Assembly (NCBI RefSeq): GCF_001456355.1
Contig: NZ_CP010271.1
Span: 3,534,001-3,598,000, forward strand
Direction of reading: 5' to 3'
DNA: 64,000 nt
DNA from: Mycobacteroides saopaulense
GTDB taxonomy: Bacteria; Actinomycetota; Actinomycetes; Mycobacteriales; Mycobacteriaceae
Shown: positions 40,618 to 50,945 of the stretch, piece after piece
Layout: each line of letters starts with the position of its first letter
Position numbering within the stretch: the stretch's first letter is position 1
Notes under the pieces: model-generated
Database searches by the model: none
What the model was told of the DNA's origin: nothing
Seen by the model: only the letters and a program-made list of their open reading frames with translations
Program-made: the position numbers and the translations under genes

Positions 40618-41877
40618 ATGGCCATCACCGCACTGTCAGAGATCGAAGAAGCCGGCCGAGTCCTGGCCGATCCCACCGCCTACGCCGACGAGCCTCGCCT
40701 GCACGCCGCGATGACCCTGCTGCGGCGCGAACAACCCGTGTCGAAGGTGACCGCCGACGACTACCGGCCATTCTGGGCGATCACCAAACACGACGACATC
40801 ATGGACGTCGAGCGCAACAACGCGCTGTGGATCAACGAGCCACGTCCCCTGCTGATGAACCTTGAGCAGGAAGCCGAGCTGGATAAGCAGGCGGCGATGG
40901 GCATCGAACTCAAGACCCTCGTGCACATCGACGACCCCAAGCATCGCGTGCTGCGCGCCATCGGTGCCGACTGGTTCCGACCGAAGGCCATGCGGGACAT
41001 GAAACTCCGCACCGACGAGCTAGCCACCCGATACGTCAACAAGCTGATGGAGGCCGGCGGAAGCTGCGATTTCGCGCAGGACGTGGCGGTGCACTTCCCC
41101 CTGTACGTCATCATGTCGCTGCTCGGCATTCCCGAGTCGGACTTCGACCGGATGCTCAAGCTCACCCAGGAGCTCTTCGGCGGCGACGACACCGAGTTCC
41201 AGCGCGGCGCCACTCCCGAGGAGCAGCTACTGGCGCTGCTGGATTTCTTCGGATACTTCAGTGGCCTCACCGCAGCCCGGCGCGAGAACCCCACCGAGGA
41301 CCTGGCCTCCACCATCGCCAACGCCAGAGTCGACGGCGAACTGCTGTCCGATGTCGATACGGCGTCGTATTACACGATCATCGCGACCGCCGGACACGAC
41401 ACCACCAGTGCCACGATCGCCGGTGGGCTCGAAGCGCTCCTGCAACACCCGGAACAGCTGGACCGGCTGCGCGAGAACCCCGATCTCATGCCGCTGGCCG
41501 TCGACGAGATGATCCGCTGGGTGACGCCGGTCAAGGAATTCATGCGAACGGCGACTGCCGACACCGAGATTCGCGGTGTACCCATCGCCGAGGGCGAATC
41601 GGTCCTGCTGTCCTACCCCTCGGGCAACCGCGACGAGGACATCTTCAGCGATCCCTTCACCTTTGACATCGCACGCGATCCCAACAAACACCTGGCATTC
41701 GGTTTCGGCGTCCACTTCTGTCTGGGAGCGGCGCTGGCGCGCATGGAGGTCAGCAGCTTCTTCTCGGCGCTACTTCCGCGTCTGAAGTCCATCGAGATCG
41801 ACGGAACCGTCGAACGGACGTCGACCATCTTCGTCGGCGGCATCAAGCACCTACCGATCCGCTACACACTGAGGTAA
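40618..41877 (+). CDS. Cytochrome P450
   Basis: 419 residues, soluble bacterial P450. The I-helix AGHDTTSA (acid-alcohol pair), K-helix DEMIRW (ExxR) and heme-binding FGFGVHFCLGAALAR with the Cys thiolate are all intact. HIDDPKHRVLRAIGADWFRPKAM matches CYPs acting on terpenes, steroids or fatty chains, but no subfamily is assigned. No ferredoxin gene is adjacent. ATG at 40618 has no clear ribosome binding site. Converges with the thiolase-like gene 8 bp away. Confidence 0.94.
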   Translation: MAITALSEIEEAGRVLADPTAYADEPRLHAAMTLLRREQPVSKVTADDYRPFWAITKHDDIMDVERNNALWINEPRPLLMNLEQEAELDKQAAMGIELKTLVHIDDPKHRVLRAIGADWFRPKAMRDMKLRTDELATRYVNKLMEAGGSCDFAQDVAVHFPLYVIMSLLGIPESDFDRMLKLTQELFGGDDTEFQRGATPEEQLLALLDFFGYFSGLTAARRENPTEDLASTIANARVDGELLSDVDTASYYTIIATAGHDTTSATIAGGLEALLQHPEQLDRLRENPDLMPLAVDEMIRWVTPVKEFMRTATADTEIRGVPIAEGESVLLSYPSGNRDEDIFSDPFTFDIARDPNKHLAFGFGVHFCLGAALARMEVSSFFSALLPRLKSIEIDGTVERTSTIFVGGIKHLPIRYTLR

Positions 41878-41885
41878 ATGCCGTT

Positions 41886-43388
41886 CTAGGCGAACCGCGC
41901 GGAACCGTCCGCCGCGACGTCGACGGAGGCACCGGCAATATCGGTGTCCGCAATCTGCACGGCGGCATCGCGGTCGTCGATCTTGGCGAATGTGCGTGCG
42001 CCGGTTGGTGTGCGCACGCTGACGAACGTCTGGAACGGTGAGCCGTCCCGTCCATAGTTGACGGTCCAGGCTTCGACGCTCGCCCTGCCCGCATAACCGT
42101 CGGCGGCCTCGGTCCGGGGTTCTTTGTCGACCTCGGCCTGCACGTCCTCGAAGGTGAATCCGGATGCGGGCGGCTCGGTTCCATAAATTCCGAACGCGTG
42201 CTTGGTGAGATATCCGCCGTTGGCCGTGATCAGGCCCTTCGCGCCGGGACGCTCACGCAGTCGCTGCGCCATGGTGGCAATGGAGTGGGTGACGTAGTTG
42301 CACCAGGGGCCTCCGGCGAAGGTGAGCCCGCCGGTGACCGTCAACGGCCGTGCCGGGTCATCTAGCGCCAGCCCCAACTCGGTCGCCGCGACCTGGACCG
42401 CCGAGGGGAAGCACGAGTAGATGTCGATCAGCTCGACGTCATCGGTTCCCAGTCCCGCGATGTCGAAGGCACGCTTGCCTGCCAACCGAATGGCCGGCGA
42501 CCGGTGCAGCTCGTGACGCTCACTGAGTGCGAAGGTGTCATTGGCATGCGCGCCCGCCAGGGGAAATATCCAGCGGTCCTTGGGGATTCCCAACCGGGTG
42601 GCAGTCTCCACGGAGGTCAGCAGCACCACCGCGCCCTGCTCCACCATGTTGTTGGAGTTCATCAGCTTGGTGTACGGAGAACTGATCCACCGATTGTCGG
42701 GGCCAGGCGTGGCGATCTCCTCGGCGGTGTACGCATCGTTGGACCACGCATGCGGGTTGTTCACCGCCACCGCGTTGAACCGCTGCCACAGCTGGGAAAT
42801 AGCGGTTCGATGGTCCTCGATGGACGCACCCTGGGCGATACGTATCGCCTGCTCGAACAGCGGGTAGACATGGCCGGGAGAAATCAGGCCGATGGCGGTC
42901 TCGGCGCCGCCCACCTGATCCATGCGACCGCCGAGAATCGTTGGCTCGGCGATGGATTCATCCTGGGTAGTCCATGCGGGCTGCACACCGGTGGCCATCA
43001 TCTTGTTGCGCGAACGCCACATCTCCGCTCCGCCGACGAGCACCACATCGGCATCCCCAGCCAGGATGTCCGCGGCGGCGTGATTGACCAACAGCTGTGG
43101 CGAGTTGCCGCTGGGGCCGGTGTAGAAGGTGCGCTTGGGCGCCGCCCCCAGACGCTCACCGAGGAGCGCACCAGGGTCGCGGTACTTCCACGAGAAGATG
43201 TTCGCCACCGACACGGTGTCGATGGCGGTGAGCAGTTCGGCCGCGCCGGCATCCTCGGCGGCCAGGCGCGCCGCGCGCTCCACCAGATCGATGGGCTCGG
43301 GGATCTCGGAGAACGGGGTATCCGCCTCTGTCCGCTGGTTGACCTGTCCGGTACCGACGAGGACCGGCGTGCGAGGGTCGATGGCCAT
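41886..43388 (-). CDS. Thiolase-superfamily acetyl-CoA acetyltransferase-like protein
   Basis: 500 residues. VLVGTGQVNQR at the N-terminus, DVVLVGGAEMWRS, ELIDIYSCFPSAVQVA and TGGLTFAGGPWCNYV follow the thiolase fold of the SCP-x/degradative kind with an extra C-terminal domain (about 390-500). The usual nucleophile Cys is not obvious at the expected place near TGPSGNSPQ, where Ser/Gly occur, so normal thiolysis is uncertain. Starts 67 bp after eutC on the same strand. Confidence 0.8.
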   Translation of the reverse strand: MAIDPRTPVLVGTGQVNQRTEADTPFSEIPEPIDLVERAARLAAEDAGAAELLTAIDTVSVANIFSWKYRDPGALLGERLGAAPKRTFYTGPSGNSPQLLVNHAAADILAGDADVVLVGGAEMWRSRNKMMATGVQPAWTTQDESIAEPTILGGRMDQVGGAETAIGLISPGHVYPLFEQAIRIAQGASIEDHRTAISQLWQRFNAVAVNNPHAWSNDAYTAEEIATPGPDNRWISSPYTKLMNSNNMVEQGAVVLLTSVETATRLGIPKDRWIFPLAGAHANDTFALSERHELHRSPAIRLAGKRAFDIAGLGTDDVELIDIYSCFPSAVQVAATELGLALDDPARPLTVTGGLTFAGGPWCNYVTHSIATMAQRLRERPGAKGLITANGGYLTKHAFGIYGTEPPASGFTFEDVQAEVDKEPRTEAADGYAGRASVEAWTVNYGRDGSPFQTFVSVRTPTGARTFAKIDDRDAAVQIADTDIAGASVDVAADGSARFA

Positions 43389-43454
43389 TCGCCGATGGTA
43401 ACCAACCGCCCGGTTGGCTCCGGCAAGTCCTCCGGAAAGCCGGTGTCCGTCCCA

Positions 43455-44240
43455 TTAGGTGGGCAGCGCCGGCCCGGCACCTTCGATCTGATCCCCCGCG
43501 CCGGTCATATCCTTCAGGTCGACCCCGGAGCGGCCGATCTGACGCGCCCCCGCCACCAAGGCCGCCACCACCTGCGCCGCCTGGTCATAGCCCAAGCCCT
43601 CGGGGGGATGAATATTGGACACGCAATTACGTTGCGCATCAGTACATCCCACGATGGGGCTGTGCGTCAGGTATATCCCGACGCTGTCGGCGACCGAAAG
43701 TCCCGGACGCTCACCGATGAGCACCAACACCGTGTCCACGCCGAGGGCGGCACCGATGTGGTCCCCCAGGGCCACCCGCGCCTGCGTTGCGATGACCAGC
43801 GGTGCCATCGAATACCCGCGAAGACGCTGATGCAGTGCCTGCAACAGGAGCACACCGTGGTCGTCGAGCGCTCGCGGTGACAACCCGTCCGCCAGCACGA
43901 TGCCGATATCGCCGCCGGACCCGGGCAACACGTCCAGCGCTCCCTCTGCGGGGGCACGGCCCAGATCTGGGCGGCGCAGATACTCGGATCGATCCGCCGC
44001 CCGGCTGGTCACCAGCAGCGGCGTACCCAGCCCGAGCCCGTCGATGCGGCCCGCCAAAGCCTGAGCGTCCAAGGGCGTGTGCACCGCGTCTCTGGCGGCG
44101 GCATGTGCGGTTCCGAACTCCAGCACTCGAGTGGTGGGCAGCGCGTCGCCGCTGCGCCCCAACCCGATGCGCGACTGCGTCGATCGACGCAGGGTGTCCC
44201 AGATATCGTGCGCTGCATCATTGTTGGCGATATCGCTCAT
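43455..44240 (-). CDS. eutC: Ethanolamine ammonia-lyase, small subunit
   Basis: 261 residues, the light chain of the adenosylcobalamin enzyme that splits ethanolamine to acetaldehyde and ammonia. RIGLGRSGDALPT, DGLSPRAL, LVLIGERPGLSVADSVG and CTDAQRNCVSNI are EutC signatures. Overlaps the eutB stop by four bases, so the subunits are translated together. No reactivating EutA and no microcompartment shell genes are seen nearby. Confidence 0.95.
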   Translation of the reverse strand: MSDIANNDAAHDIWDTLRRSTQSRIGLGRSGDALPTTRVLEFGTAHAAARDAVHTPLDAQALAGRIDGLGLGTPLLVTSRAADRSEYLRRPDLGRAPAEGALDVLPGSGGDIGIVLADGLSPRALDDHGVLLLQALHQRLRGYSMAPLVIATQARVALGDHIGAALGVDTVLVLIGERPGLSVADSVGIYLTHSPIVGCTDAQRNCVSNIHPPEGLGYDQAAQVVAALVAGARQIGRSGVDLKDMTGAGDQIEGAGPALPT

Positions 44241-45640
44241 ATCAGCGCCCGCAACGGCGAGTCGTTGACCGCGACTTCACGCAGCCCACCATCGCGCTCC
44301 AGCATGCCCATCCGTTCAAGCCAATCGTTGAACTCCGGCGCCGGGCGCAGGCCGAAGGTGCGGCGCGCGAAGAGTGCGTCATGGAAGGACAGGCTCTGGT
44401 ACCCGAGCATGACGTCGTCGGCGCCGGGCACGGCGATGACGAAGGCGACTCCTGCCGCGGTGAGCACGGTCAGCAGAATGTCCATGTCATCCGAATCCGC
44501 CTCGGCGTGATTGGTGTAGCAGACGTCCACGCCCATCGGCAGTCCGAGTAACTTGCCACAGAAGTGGTCTTCCAAACCGGCCCTGATGATCTGCTTACCG
44601 TCGTAAAGATATTCCGGCCCAATAAATCCCACGACGGTGTTGACCAGGAGCGGCTCCACCTCACGGGCGACTGCGTAGGCTCTGGCCTCCAACGTCTGCT
44701 GGTCCACCGGAGCACCGCCCACCCCGATATGGGCACCGGCCGACAGCGCCGATCCCTGGCCGGTCTCCAGGTACATGACATTGTTGCCAACGGTGCCGCG
44801 CGCCAGTGAACGCCCGGCCTCATTCGCCTCACGCAGCAGCGACAGGTTGACCCCGAAGCTCTCATTGGCACCTTCGGTTCCGGCAATCGACTGGAACACC
44901 AAGTCCACCGGCAGGTTTCGTTCGATGAGCTCCATCGTGGTGGTGACGTGCGCGAGCACACACGATTGTGTGGGGATATCGAACCTCAGTCGGATGTCGT
45001 CGATGAGGCGCAACAGGTCACCCGCGGCATGCGGGGAGTCGGTGGCGGGGTTGATGCCGATGACGGCGTCGCCGCATCCCAGCAGCAAGCCATCCAGGGT
45101 GGCGGCGGCGATGCCCCGTGCGTCGTCGGTGGGATGGTTGGGCTGCAGCCGGGTGGCCAGCGTGCCCGGTAGGCCGATGGTGGTGCGGAAGGCACTGTGA
45201 TTACGCACCGCCGCACCGACTGCGATGAGGTCCTGATTACGCATCAGCTTGCTGACCGCAGCCACCATCTCGGGTGTCAGCCCGGACGATACATCCTTGA
45301 GTGATTGCGCCCCATGGGGTTTGGTGACGGTCTCCAACAGCCAGTCGCGAAAATCGCCGACGGTGAGGTGGGAGATGACCGCGAATGCCTCCGCGTCATG
45401 GGTATCGATGATGAGCCGGGTCACCTCGTCGGTGTCATACGGAACGATCTCCTCCGAGAGGAACTCCGCCAGAGGCACCTCGGCAAGCGCCCAGCGTGCT
45501 GCGGCCCGCTCGGCGTCGGAATGTGCCGCACAACCCGCGAGCTCGTCACCGGAGCGCGGAGGTGAGGCCTTCGCGAGAACCTCGGCCAGCGACCCGAACG
45601 TGTAGGTGACCGGTCCTGCGATGTGACGAAAAGTGCTCAT
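44237..45640 (-). CDS. eutB: Ethanolamine ammonia-lyase, large subunit
   Basis: 467 residues, the TIM-barrel catalytic heavy chain that binds substrate and, with EutC, AdoCbl. LIDDIRLRFDIPTQSCVLAH, FQSIAGTEGANESFGVN and VGFIGPEYLYDGKQIIRAGL are characteristic. Full length. Lies 7 bp after the permease gene. Confidence 0.96.
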   Translation of the reverse strand: MSTFRHIAGPVTYTFGSLAEVLAKASPPRSGDELAGCAAHSDAERAAARWALAEVPLAEFLSEEIVPYDTDEVTRLIIDTHDAEAFAVISHLTVGDFRDWLLETVTKPHGAQSLKDVSSGLTPEMVAAVSKLMRNQDLIAVGAAVRNHSAFRTTIGLPGTLATRLQPNHPTDDARGIAAATLDGLLLGCGDAVIGINPATDSPHAAGDLLRLIDDIRLRFDIPTQSCVLAHVTTTMELIERNLPVDLVFQSIAGTEGANESFGVNLSLLREANEAGRSLARGTVGNNVMYLETGQGSALSAGAHIGVGGAPVDQQTLEARAYAVAREVEPLLVNTVVGFIGPEYLYDGKQIIRAGLEDHFCGKLLGLPMGVDVCYTNHAEADSDDMDILLTVLTAAGVAFVIAVPGADDVMLGYQSLSFHDALFARRTFGLRPAPEFNDWLERMGMLERDGGLREVAVNDSPLRALI

Positions 45641-45647
45641 GATGTGC

Positions 45648-47111
45648 CTATTTCAGTTCATTCTCGGCTTCAGCGAGCGCCGCGAACTCTTCATCCGGCG
45701 AGTTCGCAACCAAATGGTGACGGCTATACAACCCAAAGTACGCCATAAACAGCACGAATACCCCGAACGTGGCAAAAGCCGCGGTGGTATCCACGATGAA
45801 CGTCGCCACCACCGCAGCGCAGGCGATCACCAGCGCGAAACCGCTGGTGACGATGCCCCCTGGCGTCCGGTAGGGCCGCGGCATCTCGGGTTCGCGGATC
45901 CGCAGCACGATGTGGCTCACCATCATCAGCACATAGCTCAGCGCCGCCCCGAACACGGCCATGTTGAGCAACATGGCGCCTTCACCCGTGAGCGACAACA
46001 GGAATCCGACGATTCCCGGCACGATCAATGCCAGCACCGGCGCCTTGCGGCTGTTGGTGATCGACAGCCCCGTCGGCAGGTAGCCCGCCCGGGACAGCGC
46101 GAAGGTCTGCCGACTGTAGGCGTAGACGATGGAGAAGAAGCTCGCGATAAGTCCGGCCAGCCCGATGTAGTTGACCGCCTTGGCCACCGTGGTGGTGCCG
46201 AGCGCCTCGACCAGCGGATTGCCCGATTGCCCCATGGCTTCGGCGCCACCTGCGCCGGGAACGAGAAACAATACGGCCGTGCCGGTGACGACGAGCACCA
46301 GCATCGCCATCACGATGCCGCGTGGGATGTTCTTTGCCGGATCGCGAGCCTCCTCGGCAGCCAGCGGCACGCCCTCGATCGCCAGGAACAACCAGATCGC
46401 GAACGGCACGGCCGCCCAGATGCCCAGATACCCAAAGGGCAGTAATGCCGATGCCCCCGTTGCGGTTTCGTCGACAGGAATGTCGGTCAGATTGTGCAGG
46501 TCGAATCGGCCGACGGCACCGATGGCGAAAATCGCGAGGCCGACCAGCGCGATCCCGGTGATCACGAACATCGTCTTGAGCGCCTCGCCGGCACCACTGA
46601 GATGGATTCCGATGAAAATCGCGTACACCGCCAGATAGATCCACCAGCCGTCTTTGAGCCCGAACAGGTGTAGGGACTGGACATAGCTTCCGATGAAGGT
46701 GGCGATGGCAGCCGGCGCGATCGCGTACTCAATGAGAATCGCGGTCCCGGTAGCGAACCCGCCCCACGGCCCCAACGCGCGCCGCGCGAAGGTATACCCG
46801 CCACCTGCGGTGGGTAAGGCCGACGACATCTCCGCCATGCTGAGCACCATGGACAGGTACATCGCCGCGATGATGACCGCCGCTATCGCCATTCCGCCGA
46901 AGCCGCCCTTGCTCAGGCCCGTATTCCAGCCCGCGTAGTCCCCGGAGATGACATAGCTGACTCCGAGACCTGCCAGCAGCACCCATCCCGCGGTACCCGA
47001 CTTCAGCTGACGGCGGGCGAGGTAGTCGGCGCCCTCCAGGTGTGATTGAACGCCCGCGTGATCGAGCGGTGCATCCACGCGTGGGCTGACGGCATCATCG
47101 GGACTGGACAT
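45648..47111 (-). CDS. eat: APC-family ethanolamine permease
   Basis: 487 residues, about twelve transmembrane helices of the amino acid-polyamine-organocation family. GDYAGWNTGLSKGGFGGM and AEMSSALPTAGGGYTFAR match the ethanolamine permease group, and eutB-eutC follow directly, which supports ethanolamine as substrate. It begins 60 bp after mftG on the same strand, with little room for a separate promoter. Confidence 0.92.
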   Translation of the reverse strand: MSSPDDAVSPRVDAPLDHAGVQSHLEGADYLARRQLKSGTAGWVLLAGLGVSYVISGDYAGWNTGLSKGGFGGMAIAAVIIAAMYLSMVLSMAEMSSALPTAGGGYTFARRALGPWGGFATGTAILIEYAIAPAAIATFIGSYVQSLHLFGLKDGWWIYLAVYAIFIGIHLSGAGEALKTMFVITGIALVGLAIFAIGAVGRFDLHNLTDIPVDETATGASALLPFGYLGIWAAVPFAIWLFLAIEGVPLAAEEARDPAKNIPRGIVMAMLVLVVTGTAVLFLVPGAGGAEAMGQSGNPLVEALGTTTVAKAVNYIGLAGLIASFFSIVYAYSRQTFALSRAGYLPTGLSITNSRKAPVLALIVPGIVGFLLSLTGEGAMLLNMAVFGAALSYVLMMVSHIVLRIREPEMPRPYRTPGGIVTSGFALVIACAAVVATFIVDTTAAFATFGVFVLFMAYFGLYSRHHLVANSPDEEFAALAEAENELK

Positions 47112-47171
47112 CGTCCAATTGTGCGACCGATGTCCGCGAAGCGTGGGTCAGACGACGAGATTCATAATGCG

Positions 47172-48656
47172 TTACGACCACGCAACAAACTGGGCGGCTC
47201 GATGCCCGATCATGGCAATGGTGGCGGCGGGGCCACGGCTGGGGATGGTCGGCATGACAGACCCGTCGATGACGAACAACCCGTCGATTCCCCTGACACG
47301 ACAATATTTGTCGACAACAGCGTGCTTGTCGCCGTCATTGCCCATCGGCGCGGTTGCGCACAGATGCTGCGAGGTGGACCACCGCGGACCGCCGAACCGC
47401 CGCCCATACAGCTCGGACACCAAGCGCACCCCGTCGCGCAACCGATCCATATCGGCGGTCTCGCTGTCGTACCTCAGGTCGATGTAAACCGGTGCCCCGG
47501 GATCCGGTGATCGCAGTTCCACGCGGCCCCGGCATTGCGGTGTCATCAATGCGACACCGATCTGGCGGGCGTCTGCACCCTCCACTCGCACCCCCGCCAT
47601 TGCCGCGAATCCTGTTGTATAGGGGCGTATCTCCACACCGGTCCGACGGTCGGTGTGCAGCACGGTATCCAGAACCGGATGGCCCTGCTGCCCCGCGTCG
47701 CCGGTATCCAGCACCCATTCCGCGTGATCCATCACTCGGGTACCCACACCCGGCAGATCCACGACCGGCTCCACACCCACCGCACGCAGATCGTCGGCCG
47801 GGCCGAGGCCGGACAGCAACAGCAGCTTCGCGCTCTCAATCGCCCCCGCGCTCAGAATGATTCGATCGGCGGTAAGGGTCCTCACCGAACTCCCCACCGC
47901 AACCTGCACCCCGGTGGCCCGCCCACCGCTGCACAACACCCGCAGCACCCGGGTACCGGAATACACCCCGAGATTGGGGCGCCAGCCCGCACTCTCCAGG
48001 TAAGCGCGCGCAGGCCCGACTCTCATCCCGCTGTCGATGTTCAGCGGCACCAAGCCCACGCCGACGCCGGCCGCACCATTGAGATCGGCCACCAACGGAT
48101 ACCCGCGTTTGACCGCGAGATCCATCAATTCCCTTCCAGCGCTACTCTGTTCGTGCCTACGCCCGATGGGTATGGGACCCGACGACCCGTGCAGCGGATC
48201 ATCACGAAAGTCTCGGTCGGTCTCCATGGCACGGAAGTGGTCACGCACATCCGTCCAGGACCATCCCGGCACCGACCATCCGTCGAAGTCCTCTGGCCTG
48301 CCGCGCACGAAGTAGCCGCCGTTGATCGCACCCGAGCCACCCACCACAGATCCCCGAACCAGCTCGGCCTGATCACCCGTGGAGGTCAGCGTCGCCCAGT
48401 AATAGGTGGCTATCTGGCTGTCTGGCCCAATCGGGAGGCGATATCCGTCGCGCACACCGTCTTCGTCCGCGGAGGACGCCGGGCCCGCCTCGACAAGCAT
48501 CACCCGAAACGATGGATCCTCGGAAAGGCGCCCTGCCAGAATGGAACCCGCGCTACCCGCACCCACGACGAGCGCATCCGCGTGGATCGGCCTACTCAGG
48601 GCCGTAGTTCCGGTCGGAGTGCGCCGAGGTCGCGCTCCTGCACGATCCCGGACCAC
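47172..48656 (-). CDS. mftG: Mycofactocin-system GMC oxidoreductase MftG
   Basis: 494 residues, FAD-binding glucose-methanol-choline fold: [17 protein letters not shown] near the N-terminus, [16 protein letters not shown], and the C-terminal [15 protein letters not shown]. MftG re-oxidises mycofactocinol and passes electrons to the respiratory chain. The only start codon before the FAD motif is GTG at 48656, which overlaps mftF by 61 bp; no later start keeps the first beta strand. The overlap is unusually long for this operon. Confidence 0.92.
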   Translation of the reverse strand: MVRDRAGARPRRTPTGTTALSRPIHADALVVGAGSAGSILAGRLSEDPSFRVMLVEAGPASSADEDGVRDGYRLPIGPDSQIATYYWATLTSTGDQAELVRGSVVGGSGAINGGYFVRGRPEDFDGWSVPGWSWTDVRDHFRAMETDRDFRDDPLHGSSGPIPIGRRHEQSSAGRELMDLAVKRGYPLVADLNGAAGVGVGLVPLNIDSGMRVGPARAYLESAGWRPNLGVYSGTRVLRVLCSGGRATGVQVAVGSSVRTLTADRIILSAGAIESAKLLLLSGLGPADDLRAVGVEPVVDLPGVGTRVMDHAEWVLDTGDAGQQGHPVLDTVLHTDRRTGVEIRPYTTGFAAMAGVRVEGADARQIGVALMTPQCRGRVELRSPDPGAPVYIDLRYDSETADMDRLRDGVRLVSELYGRRFGGPRWSTSQHLCATAPMGNDGDKHAVVDKYCRVRGIDGLFVIDGSVMPTIPSRGPAATIAMIGHRAAQFVAWS

Positions 48657-50044
48657 AGGCCAATCCCATAAGCGATGTCGTCCAGACGCTTCAACAGCAC
48701 ATACTCGATCAAACCGATGCGATCATCGGGTGAGGCCGAGTTGTCGTTGCGCTTCATCCAATCCACGACGCCATCGACAACCGCGGCCACCACGAGCACC
48801 TGCCGACTACGGCGCGACAGCGCCGCGGCCATCAATGCCAGCGGCCAGTAATGACGGCACAGCGCCGACGCGATCTGCAACGCGGCCCCACCCACCCCTT
48901 GGGCGGCCACCCGAACCACGTCACGTGGCGGAGTGTCCACGCCGCGCAGCGTGCGCGCGACACGTCCCGCCGCCAGCGCGGCCATACCTGCCGCGGCCAG
49001 ATAGCCCATCCCCGAGCCGACCGCCGCCAGGATCCACACCAGCAGCGTCCACCGGGAGATGACCATCGGTGCCACCTTGTCGGGGTGGCGTGTCGACAGC
49101 GGAGCCGCGCTCTTTCCGTAGAATGCTTTGCGCGCGAACCACTCTCGAAGAGTCAGCCGATGATCGTGAGCCACATGTGAGACGGGCTCGTACCGGAGCC
49201 GAGATCCCACCTCGATCAGTCGCCAGCACAGGTCCACGTCCTCGCCGCACTGCAACGATTCGTCGAATCCACCGATCTCGTCGATCGCGGAACGGCGGAC
49301 CACGATCGCCGCGCTGGGGACGTACGACACCGGTCCGTACGGCACGACCGGCGCCTCCCGCAGGCCGAGGTCCAGTGAGGACCTAACCGCCTCATATCGA
49401 GCAATAGCGTTGTCACTCAACACCAATCCTACGATGCGGGGCGCGACGAGAGCGACCGCCGGATCGCTGAAGTGCCCCAGCAGCGCCTCGAGCCAGCCCC
49501 GCCTGGGCACCACATCCGAATCGAGGAACGCGACGAAGTCCGTGGTCGCCAGCTTCAAACCGGTGTTGCGAGCCGCCGCCGGACCGCGACTGTCCGCGTG
49601 GCGCACCACCTGCACATCGCAGTACATGCCCTCCAGATCGCTCTCCACGATCGGGATGGTGGAACCGTCGTCGACAACGATCACACGCATTCCGCGAAGC
49701 GCCCGAAGCAGTCTTCGTAATCCAAATCCGTTGTTACGGCAGGGAATAACAACTGTCACGTCGCGGTATCCCGGCCCACCCGCCGGACGCGGGTGCGCGA
49801 CGGTCGCGTCCAGCAGTGTCCGCGCGAGCTGCGCGCTGGTCGCATCACGCACTTCGAGCCGCCCGCCCGATAGCAGCGTCCGCGCGGCCGGAGCCAATCT
49901 CAACAGACGGGTCGGCGAGCCGCCCAACAGGGCAGAGCCCTCATCGAGAACCCGGACCCTGCGGTCCACCTGGACGGCGAATCCATCGGGCAGCCGTTCC
50001 TGCGGCGTCGACACGTTCTGCGCCTGCTCGTCGCTCGTGGTCAT
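48596..50044 (-). CDS. mftF: Mycofactocin glycosyltransferase MftF
   Basis: 482 residues, GT2 family, adds the beta-1,4-glucose chain to the mycofactocin precursor. [22 protein letters not shown] (DxD) and [10 protein letters not shown] (ED motif) are intact; two to three hydrophobic segments near 300-400 suggest membrane association. ATG at 50044 overlaps the mftE stop (ATGA). Confidence 0.94.
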   Translation of the reverse strand: MTTSDEQAQNVSTPQERLPDGFAVQVDRRVRVLDEGSALLGGSPTRLLRLAPAARTLLSGGRLEVRDATSAQLARTLLDATVAHPRPAGGPGYRDVTVVIPCRNNGFGLRRLLRALRGMRVIVVDDGSTIPIVESDLEGMYCDVQVVRHADSRGPAAARNTGLKLATTDFVAFLDSDVVPRRGWLEALLGHFSDPAVALVAPRIVGLVLSDNAIARYEAVRSSLDLGLREAPVVPYGPVSYVPSAAIVVRRSAIDEIGGFDESLQCGEDVDLCWRLIEVGSRLRYEPVSHVAHDHRLTLREWFARKAFYGKSAAPLSTRHPDKVAPMVISRWTLLVWILAAVGSGMGYLAAAGMAALAAGRVARTLRGVDTPPRDVVRVAAQGVGGAALQIASALCRHYWPLALMAAALSRRSRQVLVVAAVVDGVVDWMKRNDNSASPDDRIGLIEYVLLKRLDDIAYGIGLWSGIVQERDLGALRPELRP

Positions 50045-50787
50045 ACCAGCCGCCCGTCGGCATCGGGTGCCCACCGGCGCACCGCGTCGGCGCACTGTCG
50101 AGTCATCGTCGTAAGCATCCGCGCACCGTCCTGACCACTGGCCGTGGTCGGATCTCCCAGCACTCCGATGGCACTCACCGCAGCCACGCCACCTGCCCGC
50201 ATGGGCGCCATCAACTCATGCAAGGGTGCAGAGTTTCCGGCCAACGCCTCCTCGCGGCGCACAGTTTCTGGTGAAATATGCAGCAGCAGAGAAGTTTCCA
50301 CGTGTCCGGCGTGAGCGTCACCGCCCTCCACCGTGCACGCCCACCATGCGGCGTCACGGCCCTCCGCACGCAAAAGCCGTATCGCGGACACCGCCGCTTC
50401 GATGTTTCCGCCGTGACCGTTCACGAAGACGATGCGCCTGCACCACTGCGTGGCCGACCTCCCGTACTCGACGAGCATCTGGCTCAGTGCCGCGGTACCG
50501 ATCGAGATCGTGCCAGCGAAGGATTGGTGCTCACCGCTGGCTCCGTAGGCGATGGCCGGCGCGAGAGCCGTCCGGTCCCCGCCGGCCGCTGCCGCCAGCT
50601 CACCGGCCGCGGCGGTTGCCACGGCGGTGGCAATCCGGGTGTCGGTATCCAACGGCAAGTGCGGCCCGTGTTGTTCGGTTGAGCCAAGTGGAGTGAACAG
50701 AGTGATGGCCTCGTCTGCGAGCTCCCGGGAGATGGCGGTGCTCAAGACAGTCGGAACAGCCACCCGCCGATGGTAGGCCGAATTCAC
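50041..50787 (-). CDS. mftE: Mycofactocin peptidase MftE
   Basis: 248 residues, creatininase-fold metallopeptidase that frees the modified C-terminal Val-Tyr unit from Mft[26 protein letters not shown] and HAGHVETS provide the metal ligands. GTG at 50787 gives MNSAYHRRV, the expected N-terminus; ATG at 50802 and GTG at 50763 are alternatives. Unlike the other tightly packed mft genes it is preceded by a 158-bp gap. Confidence 0.93.
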   Translation of the reverse strand: MNSAYHRRVAVPTVLSTAISRELADEAITLFTPLGSTEQHGPHLPLDTDTRIATAVATAAAGELAAAAGGDRTALAPAIAYGASGEHQSFAGTISIGTAALSQMLVEYGRSATQWCRRIVFVNGHGGNIEAAVSAIRLLRAEGRDAAWWACTVEGGDAHAGHVETSLLLHISPETVRREEALAGNSAPLHELMAPMRAGGVAAVSAIGVLGDPTTASGQDGARMLTTMTRQCADAVRRWAPDADGRLV

Positions 50788-50945
50788 TTCAAATGCATCC
50801 AAAGTTGGCGCACCCGATCGAGGTCTTTACATCCTTGCTGGCCGTCGGCTTATGCCCTGGGCCCTATTTCGCCCCGATTGTCACGCCAGCCCCTGCCGCC
50901 ACATCGACTCTGCCGGACACCGTGTTCAATTCGCGGTGCGCCGAA
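50788..50945. other. 158-bp gap inside the mycofactocin operon
   Basis: Only sizeable gap between mftA and mftG. No ORF of its own and no clear hairpin terminator. A weak minus-strand CATAAG could be a -10, but no matching -35 is at normal spacing. It may hold a secondary promoter for mftE-F-G. Confidence 0.4.

Noticed and set aside
43455..47111. Ethanolamine microcompartment locus
   Set aside because: Only permease and lyase subunits are present; no shell, EutA, EutD or EutE genes are in the neighbourhood.
47535..48671. 378-codon plus-strand frame opposite mftG
   Set aside because: His/Arg/Pro-rich shadow of a well-supported GMC oxidoreductase.
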